11,922 bases of DNA, from contig DJDY01000017.1 in the NCBI GenBank assembly GCA_002435585.1, positions 1 to 11,922 of the forward strand, in the 5' to 3' direction. A program made the position numbers and the translations under genes. This stretch comes from Lachnospira sp. UBA5912. Its GTDB lineage: Bacteria; Bacillota; Clostridia; Lachnospirales; Lachnospiraceae. This document shows, in pieces, positions 7,663-11,922 of the stretch. How positions within the stretch are numbered: the first letter of the stretch is position 1; the number at the start of each line of letters is the position of its first letter. The notes beneath the pieces are model-generated. The model ran no database searches. It saw only the letters and a list, made by a program, of their open reading frames with translations, and was not told the DNA's origin.

Positions 7663-8614
7663 AAATGTGACGGATTCCGTCACATCTGATGTTAATGATA
7701 TTGCATCTAATCTTAAGGAATTAAATAAGAATACACAGAAAAAAGACACCAAACCTGATGTGTATGCAGAAAAACTTCCAGTGATTATAGAAGAACTTCG
7801 TATGCAGAATAAGCAGCTTGTTGAAGAAAAAGACTGGTATAAGTATACAGCACTTATATGTGTTCCACTCATAGGAGCAATATATATGCTGTTGCAGGGC
7901 GATGAAAAAAATCTTAATAAGAGAAATTTCTGTCTTGTGGCATTTAAGATAAATCTTGCATATACAGCAGCCTTAATAGCATTGTGTATAGCATTGTTTT
8001 TTGCTGGAAGCTATGTTGGAAAAACAAAAGCAGCTTCAAATAAAGTATCAGCCAGACAAGAGACGGATGTAAATGATTCACAGACAGAAACCGAATATAC
8101 ACAGAATTCATCACAGATGATCACAAAAAATAATATGTCTGATGACACAGATATGTCCAAAGATTATACATACAATTCTGATAAAAAGACATTTGCTTTT
8201 ATACTTGATGGAGTGTCTATGACATATCCTGTGACAGCAGGTCAGCTTAAATCGATGGACTATACATATATGTCACAAGCTTCACAGCCACATTCACAGG
8301 CGATAATGACTTCATATGCAAACAGTAAGTCAGGAACAAAGGTTGCACTGACAATAACATTATCAGATACATCACAGGATGACATTAAGTGCAGCGAAAT
8401 GCAGGTGAATTTTTCAGATAATACAGAATTTTTAGGACTTAATAAAAAGTCAGACGTAAGCAAAGTGAAGAGTGTATTTTCATCGTCAGATAAGGAAGAT
8501 ATAACAGATTTTAATGAAAGTACAAAAACAGGCAGCATCGTATACAGTATTGAAACATTAAAGATTACAGTGTCAATTAAAAACGGAGCTGTATCATCAG
8601 TAACTATTAAATAA
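7649..8614 (+). CDS. Two-TM membrane protein with C-terminal exported domain
   Basis: The ATG at 7649 is chosen; a TTG sits just before it. The SD is weak (AGGG at 7637-7640) and the gene overlaps the previous small ORF, so coupling is likely. The 321 residues comprise a polar N-terminus (NVTDSVT at 6-12 is encoded by a palindrome copy), a Glu/Lys-rich probable coiled coil at about 38-62, membrane segments at about 66-83 and 101-124, a Ser/Thr/Asp-rich linker (125-177), and a beta-rich domain (178-321) containing FAFILDGVSMTYPVTAGQLK. Strings of this kind occur in exported proteins of Firmicutes, but I cannot name a family. Its place before the VirB2/VirB6 genes suggests an envelope role in conjugation. 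That role is inferred from position. Confidence 0.75.
   Translation: MKEDKNVTDSVTSDVNDIASNLKELNKNTQKKDTKPDVYAEKLPVIIEELRMQNKQLVEEKDWYKYTALICVPLIGAIYMLLQGDEKNLNKRNFCLVAFKINLAYTAALIALCIALFFAGSYVGKTKAASNKVSARQETDVNDSQTETEYTQNSSQMITKNNMSDDTDMSKDYTYNSDKKTFAFILDGVSMTYPVTAGQLKSMDYTYMSQASQPHSQAIMTSYANSKSGTKVALTITLSDTSQDDIKCSEMQVNFSDNTEFLGLNKKSDVSKVKSVFSSSDKEDITDFNESTKTGSIVYSIETLKITVSIKNGAVSSVTIK
7667..7683. repeat. Conserved palindrome, copy 3 (inside a coding region)
   Basis: GTGACGGATTCCGTCAC differs from copies 1 and 4 only in the central base. Its left flank ATAAAAAT (7659-7666) is the same as theirs and contains the TAA stop of the 45-residue ORF. Here the palindrome is translated in the 321-residue protein as V-T-D-S-V-T. 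Confidence 0.9.
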
Positions 8615-8638
8615 ATATGTAAAACAGGAGGACTCATT

Positions 8639-8854
8639 ATGAGAGGAATGAAAAGAGAAATAGGAAAAAAGAAGAAACAGAGACTTGTGTTAGTAATAAT
8701 AATAGCATTAATTGTAGCAGTTATATCACGTTTTGTTGTACCAGTTTCATTAGACAGATGGAAAGGCTTGATATTCTTTGCATTATTTATTGCAATTTCA
8801 GGAATTGGTGTATATTTCGTGTCAAAACAGCCAGATGACGATAACAGATATTAA
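8639..8854 (+). CDS. Small two-TM membrane protein
   Basis: ATG follows AGGAGG (8626-8631) with 7 bases between. The 71 residues have a basic N-terminus (KREIGKKKKQR), a first hydrophobic segment at about 16-36, a short loop containing SLDRWKG, a second hydrophobic segment at about 43-61, and a polar tail ending in DDDNRY. The positive-inside rule suggests both ends are cytoplasmic. I recognise no family. It lies 24 bases after the two-TM protein gene and 20 bases before the VirB2-like gene, in one apparent operon, so a role in the mating channel is plausible but not shown. Confidence 0.7.
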   Translation: MRGMKREIGKKKKQRLVLVIIIALIVAVISRFVVPVSLDRWKGLIFFALFIAISGIGVYFVSKQPDDDNRY

Positions 8855-8874
8855 TTGACGGGAGGAATAGGTTT

Positions 8875-9240
8875 ATGTTTAAATCAGGAGTTTGTAAAAA
8901 TATATCAAAGGAACAGATGATAAGAAAAATAATAGAGCTGGCATTTATCGGATTGATGGTATTTGTAATAATATATTATCCACAGGTCGCAGCTTTTGCA
9001 GATGATGGTGAAGCAGCTGTATCAGGAGCACAGCTTGTTAGTAACACTGTTGGAAAAGTATATGATATAATGTCTGCGTTTGTAAGTTCAATCGGTGCAA
9101 TTATAGTTTTGTGGATGCTTTTTGAAATGGGAATGGCTGTGCAGTCTCAGGAAGGAACAATGCAGGCTAATGGTATTAAAAAAGTTGGCGGTGGTCTTGT
9201 TATGGTATTAGCACCACAGCTTATCGGTGCCCTTATTTAG
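8875..9240 (+). CDS. VirB2/Maff2-like small conjugation membrane protein
   Basis: ATG at 8875 is preceded by GGGAGG (8860-8865). The 121 residues show a long signal-like N-terminus with a likely cleavage after A-F-A at residue 42, then two hydrophobic segments at about 67-89 and 104-121 separated by a polar loop (SQEGTMQANGIKK). After cleavage the product would be about 79 residues, the size and two-helix layout of VirB2-type pilins and of the Maff2 family found just upstream of VirB6/CD1107-like genes in clostridial conjugative elements. The probable role is a pilin-like or channel subunit of the type IV secretion system in the membrane. The next gene starts 9 bases after its stop, and the downstream SD overlaps that stop, so the two are probably coupled. 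Confidence 0.7.
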   Translation: MFKSGVCKNISKEQMIRKIIELAFIGLMVFVIIYYPQVAAFADDGEAAVSGAQLVSNTVGKVYDIMSAFVSSIGAIIVLWMLFEMGMAVQSQEGTMQANGIKKVGGGLVMVLAPQLIGALI

Positions 9241-9249
9241 GAGTAGCTT

Positions 9250-10119
9250 ATGGACATGTTAGTATCACCTGTGGCGCTTGCTGTGCCACAGTGGTTAATA
9301 GATTATGTTAATGGCGGTTCAATATTCATGCTTGCACAGCAGTTGTGGAATTTCATTATGAATCTTGTTATTAACCTTATGGGAATGAATGTAAGTGATT
9401 TTATAAATGATGGCGCTGGCGCATGGGAATATATTTCAGATACAGTTTATCCGTTTTTTCTTGGAATGGGAGCTGTATTTTTGAATATGTTTTCAATGGC
9501 AGGGTTTTGTAAACAGGCAAGTAATTTAAAAGAAGGCATAACAATTGAAGCACTTACAGAGCTGTTTATAAAGTTGGTAGCGGCCAACATGCTTATGCTC
9601 AACAGCCTTGATATAATGCAGGAAATAAATGCTTTTTCAGTGCAGGCAAGTGGAATTTTGTTTGACTCAGAAAGCATTCCGTCAATCGTTGGTAATGATT
9701 ATGATATAGGATTTCAAATCGCAATGTCTGCGATTGGACTTATATATTTAATCATGGCAGGTGTATGTTCAATAACAATTCTGATTGAAGTAGCAGGAAG
9801 ATTTGTAAATCTGTTTATGCTAATGTCATTCGCACCTATAGCTTTATCAACACTTGCAGGTGGCAAAGGTATACAGAATTCAGCTGCAGCATGGTTTAAG
9901 AGCTTTGTTACAAGTTCAGTACAGATTATAGTTATAGCGCTTATTATTCAGATAGTGACAAGGATTAACTGGAGTATAACTGCAGCGGCAGATGCAGGCG
10001 GATTATCCTCATGGTTTAATGGAGCTATAGGTGTTATAGCTTCAATGGTATTTATGCCACTTTTAGCTTCATGTGTTAAACAGTCAGAGAATTTTTTAAG
10101 AAAAGCATTTGCATTATAA
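9250..10119 (+). CDS. VirB6/TrbL-like (CD1107-type) conjugation channel protein
   Basis: The start ATG is preceded by AGGAG (9239-9243), overlapping the previous stop. The 289-residue polytopic protein has hydrophobic segments at about 27-47, 64-86, 104-123, 154-180, 184-204, 218-238 and 256-276. The motif MSFAPIALSTLAGGKGIQNS (192-211), followed by AAAWFKSF, is typical of VirB6/TrbL-type proteins, which have a conserved 'APIA..' turn and a Trp-containing amphipathic stretch. VirB6 forms part of the inner-membrane channel of type IV secretion systems. The order Maff2-like, VirB6, PrgI-like, VirB4 is standard for this element type. Palindrome copy 4 begins on its stop codon. Confidence 0.85.
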   Translation: MDMLVSPVALAVPQWLIDYVNGGSIFMLAQQLWNFIMNLVINLMGMNVSDFINDGAGAWEYISDTVYPFFLGMGAVFLNMFSMAGFCKQASNLKEGITIEALTELFIKLVAANMLMLNSLDIMQEINAFSVQASGILFDSESIPSIVGNDYDIGFQIAMSAIGLIYLIMAGVCSITILIEVAGRFVNLFMLMSFAPIALSTLAGGKGIQNSAAAWFKSFVTSSVQIIVIALIIQIVTRINWSITAAADAGGLSSWFNGAIGVIASMVFMPLLASCVKQSENFLRKAFAL

Positions 10120-10123
10120 AAAT

Positions 10124-10140
10124 GTGACGGAATCCGTCAC
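10124..10140. repeat. Conserved palindrome, copy 4 (after virB6)
   Basis: GTGACGGAATCCGTCAC is identical to copy 1. The left flank ATAAAAAT (10116-10123) is also the same and contains the virB6 stop codon TAA. The symmetric core extends to TGTGAC...GTCACA (10123-10141). It is not directly followed by an SD; 60 bases later comes a terminator-like hairpin. Confidence 0.9.
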
Positions 10141-10195
10141 AAGCGTTAAATTATAAAAGTAATAATAAGTAAAAACAAATGTAATAATTGGAATC

Positions 10196-10228
10196 AAAAG
10201 AGCCACAGGAGTATTGCCTGTGGCTTTT
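10196..10228 (+). terminator. Terminator-like hairpin between virB6 and prgI-like genes
   Basis: AGCCACAGG (10201-10209) pairs with CCTGTGGCT (10217-10225) around a 7-base loop. AAAA precedes it and TTTT follows. The U-run is short and then turns to AAAA, so termination may be partial. Its place inside a conjugation operon suggests it lowers or controls expression of the downstream genes. Confidence 0.65.
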
Positions 10229-10232
10229 AAAA

Positions 10233-10251
10233 TGTGGCTAAATCTGTCACA
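10233..10251. repeat. Degenerate palindrome, copy 5 (before prgI-like SD)
   Basis: TGTGGCTAAATCTGTCACA retains both ends of the consensus TGTGACGGAATCCGTCACA but differs at four inner positions. In RNA, GUGGC can still pair with GUCAC with one G.U pair. TTTGGAAAGGA follows, as in copy 1, supplying the SD for the start at 10267. Confidence 0.7.
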
Positions 10252-10256
10252 TTTGG

Positions 10257-10262
10257 AAAGGA
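10257..10262 (+). promoter_or_regulatory. Ribosome binding site fixing the prgI-like start
   Basis: AAAGGA lies 4 bases before ATG at 10267. This favours ATG over the in-frame GTG at 10234, which lies inside the palindrome and has no SD of its own. Confidence 0.7.
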
Positions 10263-10266
10263 AAAC

Positions 10267-10665
10267 ATGAGAGGAAATAATCTAAAGATAGATATTAATA
10301 AAGATTTCTTAAAAGAATATAAAGACAATTTTTATAAAGGATTTTCAGTATCTGAACTTGTACATATAATAGCCGGATTAGGAGTATCAGCAATTATAAT
10401 GTTAATCATGACAAAGTTTTTAGGCATGCAGATTGTATCGGCGGTATATATATCTGTTCCATTTGCAGCACCGGTTATTCTTACAGGTATATATAGATAT
10501 CAGGAATATCTTAAGCCAAAGGATTATTTATATGAAAGACAGCATACAGAAGCCTCTGGCAGATTGCATTTTGAAACTATTGAGCCGGAAAGCAGATATT
10601 TTTCAATGTATCATGAAACGGATAAAAGGAAGTGCAACAGAATAACAGGAAGGAAGGTGGGATAA
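10267..10665 (+). CDS. PrgI/VirB3-like conjugation membrane protein
   Basis: This 132-residue protein has a short polar N-terminus containing an (L/I)-K-I-D-I-N-K-type strand, then hydrophobic segments at about 31-49 and 55-76, then a polar cytoplasmic tail. PrgI-family proteins of Gram-positive conjugative elements share this layout and lie immediately upstream of virB4. They are regarded as VirB3 counterparts and probably link the VirB4 ATPase to the membrane channel. The stop codon overlaps the VirB4 start by one base (TAATG), so the two are translationally coupled. The start was chosen from the SD at 10257-10262. The tail (77-132) is somewhat long and basic at its end. The assignment rests on context and topology more than on strong motifs. 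Confidence 0.75.
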   Translation: MRGNNLKIDINKDFLKEYKDNFYKGFSVSELVHIIAGLGVSAIIMLIMTKFLGMQIVSAVYISVPFAAPVILTGIYRYQEYLKPKDYLYERQHTEASGRLHFETIEPESRYFSMYHETDKRKCNRITGRKVG

Positions 10666-11922
10666 TGGCTCTTTTATTAAATGCGACAAAAAGACTGCAG
10701 GATAGTGTAGTGCTTACCAGTCCTTCATTTGCAGGAAAATATCCACGTAGCACAAGGGATTCTTTATATATAGCAAAGGCTAATAAAAGTGGAATATTCC
10801 AGATTGAAAGGGATGGTACAAGAAAACTTTATGACAGATGTTATGCATTTACTGATATAAATTATATTAATCAGGATAAAGAAGATAAGATACACATTCT
10901 TGAAAACCTTATGGATTTTTTTAAATCAATGTCGTTATCATTTAAGATTACAATAGTGAATGAATATCAGGATATGAACGGATATATTGATGATATTTTT
11001 GTAAATAAAAATGATGATAAGTATCCAGTCATATCGCAGGGAATACGTCAGTGGATAGATGAAAAAAAGGATGAAGCAAGAATATATGACGTAAAGAGAG
11101 TGTTACTGCTTACTCTTACTGTAAGGAGCAGTTCATATGATGAGGCAAGAAGTTACTTTTTAGGTATGGATACAGAAATGGAGAGAGCATTTTCAGCATT
11201 TAAAAGTAAGATAGTTCCACTCACAGGAGAACAACGTCTGGAAATAATAGACAGATTTTTCTATAAGGATGATGCTAAAACAGCTTATAGTTTTAATGAA
11301 GATGCCTTATATGATGTAATACCGGTATCAATCGATACATATAAGGATTTTATGATATTTAATAAGAATCAGTATGTATCAGTACTTTTTGCCAGAAGAT
11401 TTGATACATCACTTGATGCCAACAAAGCAATATATGCGTTATCAAACAGAGAATATCCATCATTCATAACAATAGATTATGCGCCGGTGGCACATGATGT
11501 AACGAAAGATGCGCTAAAAAATATGTTTGGTAATAACGAACGTGCTATAGCACAGGAAGCTGATTCAAAAAAAGGAAATAACCAGGCTATTACAGGTATA
11601 TCGTATGCAAAGAAAAAGAAACGTCAGGAACTTGAAAGATACATGGACCAGGTAGATGATGATTCAGAGGAATGCATTATGGCAAGCCTTCTGCTTACAG
11701 TTACAGCAGATAGTGAGGATGAACTTGCAAGAAGAATAGAATCAATACAGGATCAGGCAAAAAAGATAGGTATTACACTTGATACATATAACCAGGTACA
11801 GCTTAAGGCGTTTAATACGGCTCTTCCAACAGGAAGCCGTCAGGTTAAAAAAATGCGTACATTTTTAGCGAGTTCCTTAGTTGCAATGCAGCCATTTTAT
11901 TCAAAGAATCTTGTGGAAAAAG
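10665..11922 (+). CDS. VirB4-like conjugation ATPase, 5' part (runs off window)
   Basis: ATG at 10665 overlaps the previous stop and is preceded by GGAAGG (10652-10657). The frame stays open for 419 codons to the window end with no stop. Features of the N-terminal domain of Firmicute VirB4/TrsE-type proteins include the start MALLLNATKRLQDSV, an extended early strand region (SLYIAKANKSGIFQIERDGT), a repeated mixed alpha/beta layout, a Lys-rich segment with YAKKKKRQELERYMDQV, and the family-typical region where earlier domain helices lead to FNTALPTGSRQ and KKMRTFLASSLVAMQPF. The Walker A and B motifs lie beyond the window, so ATPase activity cannot be checked here. VirB4 is the cytoplasmic energy-supplying subunit of type IV secretion. 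Confidence 0.88.
   Translation, partial: MALLLNATKRLQDSVVLTSPSFAGKYPRSTRDSLYIAKANKSGIFQIERDGTRKLYDRCYAFTDINYINQDKEDKIHILENLMDFFKSMSLSFKITIVNEYQDMNGYIDDIFVNKNDDKYPVISQGIRQWIDEKKDEARIYDVKRVLLLTLTVRSSSYDEARSYFLGMDTEMERAFSAFKSKIVPLTGEQRLEIIDRFFYKDDAKTAYSFNEDALYDVIPVSIDTYKDFMIFNKNQYVSVLFARRFDTSLDANKAIYALSNREYPSFITIDYAPVAHDVTKDALKNMFGNNERAIAQEADSKKGNNQAITGISYAKKKKRQELERYMDQVDDDSEECIMASLLLTVTADSEDELARRIESIQDQAKKIGITLDTYNQVQLKAFNTALPTGSRQVKKMRTFLASSLVAMQPFYSKNLVEK

Noticed and set aside
6549..10251. CRISPR array or transposon inverted ends formed by the palindromes
   Set aside because: The copies are irregularly spaced by hundreds to thousands of bases with genes between them, and no transposase or cas gene lies in the window.
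10234..10266. Longer prgI-like protein starting at GTG 10234
   Set aside because: The GTG is within the palindrome, lacks an SD, and would bury the good SD at 10257-10262 within the gene.

Overview
The window (about 12 kb, AT-rich, every convincing gene on the + strand) looks like part of an integrative conjugative element of a low-GC Firmicute, most likely a gut Clostridia/Lachnospiraceae relative. That placement is inference. It rests on strong AGGAGG-type ribosome binding sites, AT-rich codon choice, and the gene order ArdA, small membrane proteins, VirB2/Maff2-like protein, VirB6 (CD1107-like), PrgI/VirB3-like, VirB4. This order is the familiar type IV secretion core of clostridial conjugative transposons.

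Layout. 1-289 holds the end, or all, of a small unrecognised gene, followed by a long two-way terminator hairpin (314-374). 447-6446 is one very large secreted protein of 1999 residues. It has a signal peptide, many InlB/Listeria-Bacteroides-type beta repeats, a ricin-type lectin domain apparently nested inside one of those repeats, an Asp-rich linker, an Ig-like domain and a distinctive C-terminal module, but no LPXTG or membrane anchor. It is bounded by terminators on both sides and reads as an independently transcribed cargo adhesin. From 6541 on come conjugation-module genes: a possible 24-residue peptide, an extended ArdA antirestriction protein (6755-7447), an unlisted 45-residue basic small protein (7525-7662), a two-TM protein with an exported domain (7649-8614), a 71-residue two-TM protein, a VirB2/Maff2-like pilin candidate, VirB6, PrgI/VirB3-like, and the 5' part of VirB4, which runs off the end.

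How the genes work together. VirB2-, VirB3-, VirB4- and VirB6-like proteins would form the membrane channel and its motor. ArdA would protect incoming single-copy element DNA from type I restriction in a new host. The large lectin/InlB-repeat protein could promote contact with host surfaces or mating partners.

The most unusual signal is a family of short palindromes (consensus TGTGACGGAATCCGTCACA). It occurs three times almost unchanged and twice in altered form. Copies lie between genes, often start on the stop codon of the preceding gene, and in three cases lie directly ahead of a Shine-Dalgarno sequence. One stem position is A-U in three copies, C-G in one and G.U in another, which favours a conserved RNA hairpin. 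One copy is translated inside a gene. This could be a shared post-transcriptional control element of the element's transfer genes. A weak terminator sits between two of the copies, between virB6 and the prgI-like gene.
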